Shown piece after piece: positions 11,531 to 22,855 of a stretch of 64,000 bases of DNA. The notes under the pieces are model-generated. The model was not told where the DNA came from. It saw nothing but the letters and a program-made list of their open reading frames with translations, and made no database searches. A program made the translations under genes and the position numbers. Every line of letters begins with the position of its first letter. Position 1 is the first letter of the stretch. This DNA is from Cenococcum geophilum 1.58 (lineage: Eukaryota > Ascomycota > Dothideomycetes > Gloniales > Gloniaceae): NCBI GenBank assembly GCA_001692895.1, contig KV748212.1, positions 1,176,428 to 1,240,427 of the forward strand, in the 5' to 3' direction.

Positions 11531-14304
11531 CATATATATAGGGGAGGCTGTAGGGGAAATATAGGCTAGTTAGACGAGGTCTTAACAGTTAGAAATATAG
11601 GCTAGCTTATAAAAAGGGGGGACATAAGCTTAGTTAGTAAGAAAGGGGGGAGTAGGTCGCCTAGCACGGGACCTATTTTATAGCCCCCTCCTATAAGATA
11701 TAGTCGGCCTATTATAAGGAGACTCTTATAGGTAACGCGAAACGGGAACTGGCAGTAGTATAGGGTATAGCGCCCCTATACTACTACAGCCTCCTATAGG
11801 GCGTAGTGCGTAGTAGCTACTACTAGTTCTAGGGACCTTACCCCTTAGCTAGGCTCTAACCCCTAGTATACCTAGTAGGTAGGCAGGATTACGTCCTAGC
11901 TAAAAAGACTACTATATAGCTTAAAAAACGGATGCGCGTATTAGTGTATTAATAGATAGGACTGCTCGCTAGGGCAGTATGCTAGTAAGGTACGCTTAAG
12001 AAGTAAACAGAAGTTACTTAGGTAGGGGAGGCTTTTTAGCTAGGCCTTAACCGTAGAAGGTACCTAAGGCTTCCACATTATAAGATGCAGCTATAACGCC
12101 CTTATAGGATTACGTCAGTAGGCGCGTAAGACGGAAGTTGCGACCCCTATAAATGGCAGCTTAAGCCCATACTAGCGGAAATAATAATAAGAGGCGTAAA
12201 ACTAGAGGCTATAGAAGGCTTCTAAGCTGTGCGAAAGCGTACTAACTTTAGGAGGAGACTTTTATATAGACTGCTAGGGGGCAGACTAGTACTTAGGTTA
12301 ATCCTATTATAAGATACCCGAGAGAACTGGTGAGATTCCCCGTGTTATTAGTAGTAGCAGCTAACTGCTTATGGAAAGCCCTAAGCCTTAGGGCTTAGTA
12401 AGGGAAAGCTACTTAAAAACTAAGGTAGAGGCCTAGATAAGTAGGTATATTAAACTCTACTATATAACTACCTGCCTATACCACAGTAAAGGCCTACTAG
12501 CCGATCGCGCTACTTAATACCATTAGGAAGTTACTTAAGAGAATAGTAGCTAGCTAACTATCTAAAATTGCGGAGGAGACGGGTATGCTACTAGCTAGTT
12601 AGATAGGAGTAAGGCCGGGACGCTTAACGTAGATAGTACTAGAGCTACTAACCTAACAGGTATATATAGTGTAGAGGAGTAACCTAAACCTAGTAGCCTT
12701 ATTACTTAGCCTTAATATTTCTGGGGCCTTTAACTAAGTCTCCTATAAAAGAATAATCTATAATATAAAGGCCCAAGCCGTGCCCTACTAGATAGTATAG
12801 TTTATAAAGTCTTTCCTTAAGAATTAAACAACGAGGCTCTTAATTAGAGGATATATAGCATAAATAATATAAACGAACACCGGTATACCCTAAGGCTTAG
12901 CGCTGTCGCTAATTCTATTCCTTTTTTTTGCCTATATACTCCTACTAGAGCTATAAGGGGGAACCACTACGGTATTTAGATTTGTTAATAACTCTAATAT
13001 TCTAACGTATAGTAAGACTACGGAGGAAAACTGCAGAACTATAGAAAGGGCGTATAAGGTATGCACGCCGTGGGCACGCCGGCATAGGGTAGTGTTTGCC
13101 CCTAAAAAGTACTACCTTATTTATTTTACAAGGAGCCACAAGAAGTTTAATATAAAGGCTATAGCTAATATATATAGCTTTACGGAAGGCCTAGTTAGTA
13201 ACCTATGTATATTAGGGGTATAAGTTAACTTAAAGCTTAAATAGGGACCGTATGTTAACATCGTTAAGATAAAGGCGATTACCTAAATAGCCGCACTAAC
13301 CTGGCTCATGGCCTCTATATAGGGCGCCTCCTTCTAAAAGGCGCGGATAATATACTCCGCCGTAGTCCGGCCGGTAATTTTATATAGATATAGTATCTAG
13401 TACTTGCTACCGAAGTGGATAAAGCCTAAGGAAATAAGCAAAACTAAGCTATACTAGCTAGGCGTAGTATAGAACCTATACCTCCGCACTATTACGGGGG
13501 CGTATAAATTAACGCTAATAGTAGTACTAGAGTATAAGATAGGGTTTCCGCCGCTTTAGATACACCTTAAAGAGCTAGCTATAGCCTACGCGGAGAAGAC
13601 ACAGGAAGGACTAGTAAGAGAGTATATTAAGAGGGAGTGTAATACTATACGGGCTATAATAGCCTACTAACTCCGGCCCAGAATAAAGCTATTAATACGG
13701 CCCACTAGACGGGATAAGCTTAAGAGAATAGCGGCCGCTATCTTAGGGATAGATATACGGCTAATAGACTTATCTAAAGCGTAGTATAAGAGAAGTAGAA
13801 GGGCTAGGGTATAAAAGGCGTTTAAGGAGCGGTGGAAAAGGGAATAGGAAAAGTACTAGAGCACGCTTACCTACTATATAACGGCCTAGGCCGAGCCATA
13901 AAACAAAAAGTCTTTAAACGCTATATAAGGCTTATAAAGGTAAAGAGCACAATTAATACGCTGCTTAGAACTAAGTATATAGGGCTTAACAGATACCTCT
14001 ACTACCAAAAAGTACTAGGGTACCTAACCCTGGCCTATCTATGCGGCCATAGCTAATAATTAACAATACATATAGTGGTGTTCTGCCCTAGATACGCTGC
14101 TAGCCAGGCGGAAATATATTACTGTGCTAGAATATCCTTATATAAAGAGCTCCTAACTAAGCTAAAGGCTACTAAGGTAGTTATAAACTGGTTTATATAG
14201 ACAAACCTCTTACTATACCTTTTATTTGCTAGAGAGCTGGCTAGGGTAAAGAGAGGAGGCTAGGAAGTGCTTTAAGAGGCGGAGGATAAATACTGCAGGG
14301 ATAG

Positions 14305-14665
14305 CAGAATATAGTAGAATTTTGTAGATAGCAATCTAGTAGAAGTTAGCAGAACTCTAGTAACCCAGTAGAATTTGGCAGAACTTATTAACCTAGTAAA
14401 ATTTAGCAGAATTTAGTAACCTAATAGAAGTTAGTAGAATTTTGGCAACCTAATAGAATTTGGTAGAGTTTTAGCAACCTAATAGAATTTAGCAGAGTTT
14501 TAGCAACCTAACAGAATTTGGTAAAATCTCGGCAACCTAGCAAAATCTAATAACCTAACAGAAGTTAGCAGAACTTTAGTAACCTAGCAGAATTTAACAG
14601 AATCTAGTAACCTAGCAGAATTTAGTAGAGGTTAATATCCTAATAGAATTTAATAAAACTTGGCA
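14305..14665 (+). repeat. Degenerate AGCAGAATTTAGTAACC minisatellite
   Basis: A head-to-tail array with a variable unit of about 25-35 bp. Each unit contains AGCAGAATTT or a one- or two-base variant, usually followed by (T)AGYAACCTA. It lies in the 3' part of LINE-2. The same AGCAGAATTT word occurs in the gypsy LTRs at 10225 and 18324. Confidence 0.8.
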
Positions 14666-15082
14666 AGGTATAGAGCTGCGTATATTAACATAGATGTAAA
14701 TAACGGAACCTTCTATACCACTACTAGCCTTATAGGCCACCGGCCTACACCCTACCTAAATAACTAGAGTAGCCAGGAACGGAACCTAGGCCTTAGCTAT
14801 ACACCCCACCGGACAGACCTAGGAGTACGCATTAAGATAGCTTTTCTATAGCGCCTTAAAGAGACGTCTACTTATGCTTAGCAGTCACTAATTAGAAGAG
14901 AGGCTATATAGGCCGCATAATAAGCCATATAGGCCGTATAATAAGAGAAGGAGAGGTTTTATCCGGCCCCAGTGGTACGGTTCCCCTCTTATACATATAT
15001 ATATATATACCCATATAAACCCGCTATATGGACCCTAACGGGAGCCGTAATAGCGTAATTGAATATTATAACATAACATAAC

Positions 15083-17689
15083 AGATAGATTAATTAGGTA
15101 TAATTATTTAAAGATTATAACAACTTAAAAGGAACTAGAAAAAGTTTATAAGTTATTAAAAAGCTTTTAGGTATAAAGGATCTTTAAAGTATAATTAGAA
15201 GAATAATTAGAATATTTAGGGGAAGAAATATTATATAAGCATAGAGAGGTAAAGTATATTCTAAGAAGCATAGCAGAGCACTTTATAGAAGATTTCTATA
15301 AGAAAATAACTTAGGGACATAATAGAGCCACAGGCTTAGTATTAAAACTCTAGGAGGATTATATTATTAATAGAATCTAGGGCTTAGCGCAAAAAGTTAT
15401 AAGAGAATATCTAAATTGCTAAAGAAATAAACTAATAAGATATAAGCTATATAGAGGGCTATANCCTATTAAAATACTAGAGAGACTATAGGAGGTTATA
15501 TTATAGGACTTTATTATTAAGTTATTAAGGTTAAAGGACCCTATTACTAGACAAGATTATAATACAATTTTAGTAATAGTAAATAAGCTTATAAAGTAGG
15601 GATACTTTATAGCATGCACGGAAGAAATATCAGCGGAAGATGTCGCTAAAATCTATATTAAAGAAGTATTTATAAGATATAGAGTACTAAGTAAGATTAT
15701 ATTAGATAGAGATCTAAGATTTATAGCAGTATTTTAAGAGGTATTCTTAGCGGAATAAGGAGTTAGAGTAGTAACTTTTACTATATATTATCCGCAGACA
15801 AACAGCTAAATAGAAAGACTAAATTAGACACTAGAATAGTATTTAAGATATTATATTAACCACGCGCAGAATAATTAGGTATTATTATTACTAGTTATAT
15901 AGTTTATATACAATATAATACTATAAAAAGGTATAGGTATATTACTATTTAAAGCGAATTATAGATATAAGCTAAGAATATTGTTATTACTATAATAAGC
16001 GAAGAAAATAAGTAGTATAGCTAGAAAAAGAATAAAGATACTAATAAATCTTTATATAGACCTTATAAAATTAGTAAAAACAGTATAATAGAGAATAAAA
16101 AGGTACTATAATGCTAAGAGATCTAAGGGACTAGATCTTAAGGAGGGAAATAAAGTATAGCTACTATATAAAAATTTTAAGAGTTAGTAACTAAGTAAAA
16201 AGTTAGACCACGTTAAACTAGGACCTTTTAAAATTAAATAAAGGATTTCACTAGTTACGTTTAAGTTAAACCTACTAGCTAAGATAAAAATTTACCCTAT
16301 ATAGTATATCGCAATACTAAAGCTAATATATAAAAATATTAAGCTACTAGTTTATAAAGTAGACATATATAGAGGATAAGAAGAGGATAAATAGCAAGTT
16401 TTAAGGATTGTTAGTTATAAGGACATTAATAACAAAATATAGTATAAGGTAAAGTAGATAGGCTATAATAAGGCTACTTAGAAACTACTAGAGAACCTAA
16501 AAAAACGCTATAGGAAAGGTATAGGAGTATTAGAAGAAATTAGGTTAGGTAGTATTAATAAAGAAAAATCGCTAAAAAAAATAAGTCACCTAAAGGGGAC
16601 CTAAGAAGAGTAGTTGCTAAACTACTTAGATCTGTTTCCTTCTTAGTAGGAGAATCCATTCTTTTATTACCAAGTTTCTATAGATCTTATTCTATAAGCT
16701 TCTACTCCTTAAAACAACCCTTTTTATAACCCTTCTTAAGATAAAGCAGTTAAGTAAACGCCGCGATATAGGCTTTAAGGGCCTTCTGCTCTATATTATA
16801 AGAACATTTTAACTTAATAAGGGCTTAAAATAGTTTACTATCTAGTCGCGTAGCAGTAGATTAAATATAAAACCCTAAGACAAATTAATTAAGGAACTAG
16901 ACAACTATTAAGAGTAATAGGTCGCGTATATTTAGTATTAAAAATAAAGCGAACGTTATAGGACAAATAAATATTTACTTTAGTATACTCTAAGCAAAAG
17001 AACGGTTATCGCGAAGATAGGTTCGCCAACGTAATATAAACTAACCCCTTTTTTAAACAGCGAGAATATAGAGATAGTATAATCTTACTAAAAGATAATA
17101 TTGTAGCAATAGTACGAGCACGACGTTGCGCCTATAAAGAAGAGAGAGCTTTAGGTATAATAAGTAACAATATTAACCAAATTAATTAAATAAATATTAC
17201 ACCTTTAGTAAATAACTTAGAGATATTAGGAATCTTTAAAAATAAAGATAAAGAGGAGGGAGATAGTATTACGGACGCTTTAAGTATAATATTATAACTA
17301 CTAGGAAAAGAGTTGGAAGAAGCTAGTTAGTTAATTTAGGCATAGTTTAGAATAGAGCCAATAGAGCTATATAATGAGAAATAATAGCTAAGGTTATATA
17401 ACGTTATACGCAGTATACGCAGTATATAAAGGAAACGTATATATAATATATATAACACGTATATTATATATAAAAAGGATTTTATAAGAGTACGGTTATA
17501 TATTTAAGGACCTTTAATCCCTACCTAGATAGTTCCTTCCTTATAGTAATTCTTAGAGTACAATTAGAGTTAATCTATTAGGCAACCACTCTACTAGTTA
17601 TTATTACGTTATTGACTTTAATTTATATTACCTATACACCTAGCCTAATAACGAGCCTATTGTAGTACTTACTATAAGGTTCCGTTATA
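15083..17689 (+). mobile_element. gypsy element A, right part: integrase, chromodomain and 3' LTR
   Basis: Begins with the second copy of the target duplication (15083-15092). The integrase spans about 15400-16100 (ILDRDLRFIAVF near 15700, IYYPQTNS near 15790), followed by a linker and a chromodomain at about 16395-16510 (QVLRIVSYKDINN, then YKVKQIGYN). Sequence from about 16800 to ccgttata at 17689 matches the LTR of copy B and is taken as the 3' LTR; its start was not resolved. Frames are full of TAG/TAA. One N lies at 15464. Confidence 0.85.
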
Positions 17690-17724
17690 GATAGGATATT
17701 ATTAAGGCCTTCCTAGGCAATATA

Positions 17725-18293
17725 ATAATTATTCATTGCTTAACGTCCGATTCGGATCCCTATTGGGCCCACGCGGACTACTCCTTATGTACATGTGGGG
17801 AGAAAACTCTATTTGAGAAAACCCCGTGATCCATCTCCCCGCCTTTTAGGACTCGCCTGCGAGGCGCCTACGGGGCGCCTGCGAGTCACCTGTGGTGCTC
17901 CTACTACCTTACTTTTTAACCTCCTTGGGAACCACTGCTGCCGTAACAAGCCTACGGACGCGCTAGTATCGCACACTTTACTCTACTACTGTAGAGTTAT
18001 TAGGGGGCGCCCGTTGCTCGCCCCCCCTGCCCTCTATTACTATTTCCCTAGCAACCCGGAACTGGTTTAGTACATTTTGGCTAATAAGCCACTGGGTAAC
18101 CGCCTTAAGGCCTTTTTGTGTCGAGAGTAGTGTATTATAGTTCTCTGTGCCAGCTACTAAGAGTATTGCTTCTCGGTTGGTGCGTAAGGGGCATAACAGT
18201 ATTACGTGTTTTGGTGTCTGTCTTGGCCAGCCATATTCGCATCTTGGGCTACCTACTAGGACACCCACCCAGTAGAGCCAGTATTTTAGTCCT
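17725..18293 (-). mobile_element. 5'-truncated LINE 3' end, weakly RIP-mutated
   Basis: 569 bp insertion flanked by the 13-base duplication cctaggcaatata (17712-17724 and 18294-18306). A 96-codon frame (18268-17978, minus) stays open. It has the C-terminal layout of Tad-type LINE ORF2: a Cys-rich CEYG segment, RQTPKHVILLCPL, then LLSTQKGLKAV and LNQF. The 3' UTR follows to an aataatt tail at 17725. Unlike its surroundings it keeps many CA and TG dinucleotides, so it was inserted after most RIP or was spared because it is short. The 3' UTR resembles the end of the insertion at 53892-54910. Confidence 0.85.
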
Positions 18294-18323
18294 CCTAGGC
18301 AATATAGGGAGAGCTTAATATAA

Positions 18324-18602
18324 TGTAACGGCTTGTATAAATGCCTTTAAACTAAAGCTTGTAGATTACTATCTAATAAAGATACTAAGCTAAGGAGAAG
18401 GAAAGGGGGTCGTAAGAGCTAGTGTTAATAAATAGGTAGCGCAAGTTGCCAAGGCGCTAGCAGTAGACGAGCCAATAGTAGGCGAGCTAATAGTAAGAAA
18501 TAGTACCAGATAGTATATAACAATACTAGATAGTATACGATAGTATAACAGGTAGTAGAATATGGCAGAACTTAGCAGGTGACGCGCTCTAGCACCGTTA
18601 TA
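18324..18602 (-). repeat. Solo LTR of the element 1 family
   Basis: 279 bp running tgtaacggc ... caccgttata, the reverse complement layout of the LTR at 10225-10434, with matching internal blocks (aagatactaagcta, ggaaagggggtc, gcgctag). No polypurine tract or internal gypsy sequence adjoins it, so it is read as a solo LTR. No clear 5 bp duplication was found. Confidence 0.65.
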
Positions 18603-19702
18603 GCAGTAAAAGATATTTAGGAAAAGGTTAGGAGCTTTAAATTTAAAGCATTAATTAATAGTATGCCAGAGCGTTATTAAGCTGTAATTAACGCAGAAGG
18701 TTGATTTGTAAAGTACTAGATATATATAAACAATATACGGAGTAATGGATTTGATGATTTTGGTGTTATGAGGCCTATTACTCTATTAGGATAAGTCGAT
18801 TGCAGCAGGGACCCCCCCTTGCTAGCGCTATTACAAACATTATGGGCTGTATCTCCGTAGACCCTCGGAGAGGAATCCACTCGGCGCTCTATAATTGGCT
18901 GCTAAAGCTAGCGTAAGCGCTAATGCCTGCGGCGTACATTGGGCTGCGGCGCCGGTCGCTAATTGGCTCAGGAGTTTGCAGGTGGATTTTCTCTCTGAGG
19001 GTCTGAGTGAGTGAGATAACCCTATCTGAAGGGCAGGGCACTGCCGCCGTGCCTTGTTTACAATTCATTTTCCGTACGTTGAAATGCAAGGGCCATCTAC
19101 GCCATGACGGTGGTAATGCTTCTACCAAGGATCTTCTTATCTTTAAAATACATATACAAGCAGTTAGTAGTACATAGAACTAGAGCCCATCGATGTGAAG
19201 ACTTAACCACCAGTATCTAAAACCAAGCATAGCGCATACCGACTCAATTGGACGCGAACACTCGACTCGTAGATGGCAAGGCTGCCTCTAGTAATCTGGT
19301 GCGTCGTTCTTCTAACATAAATACAGAACATCTGGGCTGTCCCACTGAGTGCAGCCGATGAATTGCATGGACAGTAAAGCCCATGGCCAAGCGCAACGCT
19401 CCTCCATTCTAATTTCTATTTCCCATGCAAACCGAACATACGCCTCATTAAATGCGGGCCCTGGAGGCAACATCTAATGCTTTTATAAAGTGTGAAGAAT
19501 AAGAAATGAACAAAGAAATTTCATGAGCGCCCCCGGCGTTCAACCGTCATGCTCCGCGAGTTACCGGGATAAAAGGAATAATGTTCGTTGCAATCGGTAA
19601 TGATGACAAAACACTAGTTCTAACAACGCCGCTGCTCAATGCTGGTGCAAACTGAAATGCGGTGAGCTATTGCTGCCAGTGGTCAAGTACATGAAGAACA
19701 GA
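18603..19702. other. Boundary and 3' intergenic region of the gene island
   Basis: About 18603-18740 is still AT-rich. From about 18740 composition changes to balanced GC with normal CA/TG content. No gene was recognised. A 79-codon frame (19128-18889, minus) has no recognisable content. The last few hundred bases probably hold the 3' UTR of the transcription factor gene. Confidence 0.6.
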
Positions 19703-22700
19703 TCAGTCAGCCAAATAGATGATCGGTGTAAACAGTAGTTTCATATCCAGTGTCAACTCTCCAATGCCATAGCTGTCATCCACATCCGTAACCGATCCTC
19801 GACTTCCCTGCTCAGACGCAACATATGCTCTGATCTGTTTCAGGAGCCCGAAGACCTGGTGAAATCGTGCATCGGCTGAGGCGTGCCAGTCGAGGGGTCT
19901 GTTGCTTCGGATAAACATATTGGCAAGAAAATAAAAATGGATGCCATCTCTGCAGAATCCAACCCGGCGGTGGTTTGACTGAGAGGGTGGATACTGTATT
20001 TGCATATCCGTGTCCCAGGCCTTCTTCCACTTGTCTAACGCATTGCCTATCATCTTGAGCATTTGATGGGCGTGAGGGAATTGCCCCGGGGTACCGTCAG
20101 TCGGCGTGGCTCGACCACTGTTGGTGTTGCTCATCGTGCCATTGGAACCATCTGTAGCGACCCAATCATTGTGAGAGAGTGGAGTGCTTGCACCACTAGA
20201 AGGGAATGTACTAAAAGTCGAAACTCCGGGGCCCTGGGAAATCTGTCGTTGTATATTGAATATCTCGATATGAAGTGCATGAATAAGAATAAACTTGGAA
20301 TAGACGTTGGTACTCCGCTGCTGGAAGTCACCGCCTTGGTGAAGGAGTTTGAGGGCATCTCGCATTTGGATCTGTTTCGGCCGTTTACTTCCAGAGGTGT
20401 TTTTGCCCTGCGCAGCCTCTCCATGAAGACCAAGAGCGTTCGCACATTCCTCGCCACTTTTCGCATCCCAAACAGCATCGTCCGCCGGTAAAGGAAGCCT
20501 AATCTCGTACACGTCGAACTTCGGAGAGCAATTGAAAAATATCACCATGGCCGCGTCCAAAAGGAATATTAAAAACATAGCTCTGGATCTTTTTTCCTGC
20601 TCTACCCACGGCTCCCATCTCCATGATGCCAGCTCACGTCGGTCTGATTGGCTAGGTTGGTGCAGAACACTAAAGCCAGGGTGATCGTTCCTAATCGGAT
20701 GAAGTAGATCAACCCGCCGCGCAATGGCAGCAAGCTTCCAAAACTCTTCCCTTGCAACATGCCGCTGAGAATGATTACCATGCCAAATAAACAAAGCCTG
20801 AAGCAACATCAACGCCTGGATTTCTTCGATATCAGAAGTCATCTGATCAGCTGTGTCAACACTTTCATGAACAGAGCCACTGATGAGGCCGTAGACATGA
20901 GATGATCTATGAACCGAGGTATTCACAAGTTCCATCAGCCATCGAACCTGAGGTACTCCCATACGGTCCGAGTACACAGCCCCGATGCAGATCATTGTAA
21001 GAAGAAGCCCGTTGTTTGCGTTGATAGGATTGAATGTAGGCATGTGGATCATTGGCCAATGACTTTGGAAATTTTTGAACTCCTCCAAAAAATGTTTGAG
21101 ATTATCGACCGTTAACAGTCCTTTTAAGCCTTCGAGGTCTTGGACATCGCTCGAGCCCGGTGCGAGGAGGGACGGGTCAGGGTAGCAGTAAGATATTAGC
21201 GCGTCCGCTTTGCTCTGCAGTGGATCAGACGGGCCGATCACCCAATTATCAAATATGGGAGATGTGTCAACAAACCCAGAAGCGTTCGAGTATAGTCCGT
21301 TGAATATGCCATCATGCGGGGCTTCGCCAGAGGTCTGAAAATTGTTCACGGTCAGATCGACTTCGGCTTTGGCGGGATTTGGATCACTCGCCATACTGGA
21401 TGGAAGCATAAAATTGTCCTGGGCTTCTGGATGGAATGAATTGCTCCATCTCAAATCGTTCTCCTGCCCATTAGGAAGCCCATCAATATTTGGCAGATTC
21501 GGCCGACTGTAGATGCCTGAGTTCGAGTCTTCACTTTTAACAGCCATACTTTGAGCCATTTCAGCGTTCGTGACGGACGAATTATAACCGAAAGGGTTGG
21601 AGGAATTCGGCATTTGTCCGGATGATTGATTTTGTTGGGTACCGTATGCCGTAAGGCTGTGCGTGATATTACTAGGTAGGGTTGTCGATGTTCTGAAGTC
21701 ATTGGAAGCATCGAAGCTAATCCGTCCTGAGTTCACAAAATCTAAGCTCAACAAACTTCTGCGATTCTCGTCAACACCACTACCCGGACGTATTAAGCTG
21801 TTTGATCTAGAAGTTCGCGCGGATATAGGCGGGAGGGCATCGGAGTAAGTCGATTGTTCTGAAGATAGCGGTGGGATTCCGCTAAGAGGGTTACCGTACA
21901 TGCCATCCGGATATGCCACAGAGGTATTGATGGAATTCAGAAAACTGTGTTCATTTGGGTTACCCCCCGATAACCTATTTTTCCGAAGATGAGATTGTGA
22001 GTTTGCAAGATGATTTGCACCCGTAGGGTTGCCCCGCCGTATAGAGCATTTCTGGAAGTGACGTTTCAGAATGTCACTGCGTGAAAATGTATCCTTACAA
22101 AGATGGCATTGGTATGGCCGCTCACCGGTGTCTTCAAAAAATTAGTTGTAAAGATAGGTACACAAAAGGAGAGACTTACGTCTTAGCAGATGTCTTTTTA
22201 GGTGCTTTAGGTGTAAATACGTCTTATTACAGTGAGGACATTCAAATTTGTTATCCGCATTTTTGGTAGGGTTTGTTGGCGCCTTTCCTGCCGCTGGAGC
22301 AGGACGGCCAGGGTGAGTTGGCAAAACACCTCGGCGCCCTTGTTGTCCCACGACGTGCACTGGCTCTGGCTCCTGGTTCGGTAATATCGGAGGGTGGGTA
22401 AAGAGCTGGGATTGGCTCAGCTGACTCGAGAGGCCCAGCCCGCCCTGCCGTAAGTCTTGTAGAGAGCCAGTCAATGGCGCCGGAGCAATCGGATGCGGAT
22501 TGGAATGAGCGGTTGATGATGACAGAAGCCCGGACTGAGAAGAGGAGTTTGTGGGGTTGGAAAGAAGGTACGATGGTGATGGTTGTATAGGTCTTAGCGG
22601 AGGATGAGCTGCAATAGGAGGTATGACAGTGTTTTGGTTTGATTGTGCCGATGTGGATGGCGTATGGGGACTTATTGGCGTCTGCGGATTGCTGGTATTC

Positions 22701-22855
22701 TGTCCATACAGAGGTGGAAACTGGGATGGGTTGCCGTTCAAAGGTGGGAGAGTGTGGAGATGTCCCTGCGGGCCATGGAATTGATGTGGAGCTAAAGGTT
22801 GGAATTGACCTCCAGACGGCGTCGATAGACCATGGGGACGGTAGCGACCGTCCAT
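19703..22855 (-). CDS. C2H2 zinc-finger/fungal-specific transcription factor
   Basis: Two exons (22855-22180 and 22131-19703) split by a 48 bp GTAAGT...AAG intron give 1034 residues. The N-terminal 200 residues are rich in Pro, Ser and Gln. Finger 1 uses C206, C209, H222 and H226; a TGERPY linker leads to finger 2 with C234, C237, H250 and C254 (C2HC). A Ser/Asn-rich stretch follows, then a region from about residue 560 (VDNLKHFLEEFKNFQSHWP, later WRWEPWVEQEKRSRAMFLIFLLD) that fits the fungal-specific transcription factor domain (Fungal_trans, PF04082). The role is presumably nuclear DNA-binding regulation; target genes cannot be inferred. The ATG at 22855 is chosen because an in-frame TGA lies just upstream. 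Stop is TGA at 19705-19703. The intron splits the H226 codon, so finger 1 depends on splicing. Confidence 0.9.

Larger units (their letters stand above)
10834..15082 (+). mobile_element. LINE-2: non-LTR retrotransposon, probably 5'-truncated
   Basis: Plus-strand LINE inserted in gypsy element A. The reverse transcriptase lies at about 12300-13300: LNISGAFN near 12710, TNTGIP-stop-GLALS near 12880, FVNNSNILTY near 12980 (the FxDD box with both Asp changed to Asn) and FAPKKYYLIYF near 13090. Downstream frames up to about 14050 include the 74-codon open stretch at 13832-14056. No endonuclease could be recognised upstream, so the copy may be 5'-truncated or diverged. The 3' end is a taacataac-type tail (15068-15082). 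A 10 bp target duplication flanks it. Confidence 0.8.

Noticed and set aside
13832..14056. 74-codon open frame (plus)
   Set aside because: It is a stop-free stretch in the degraded LINE-2 ORF2 region, not an independent gene.
17795..18070. 91-codon plus-strand frame
   Set aside because: It lies antisense to the LINE ORF2 end and 3' UTR.
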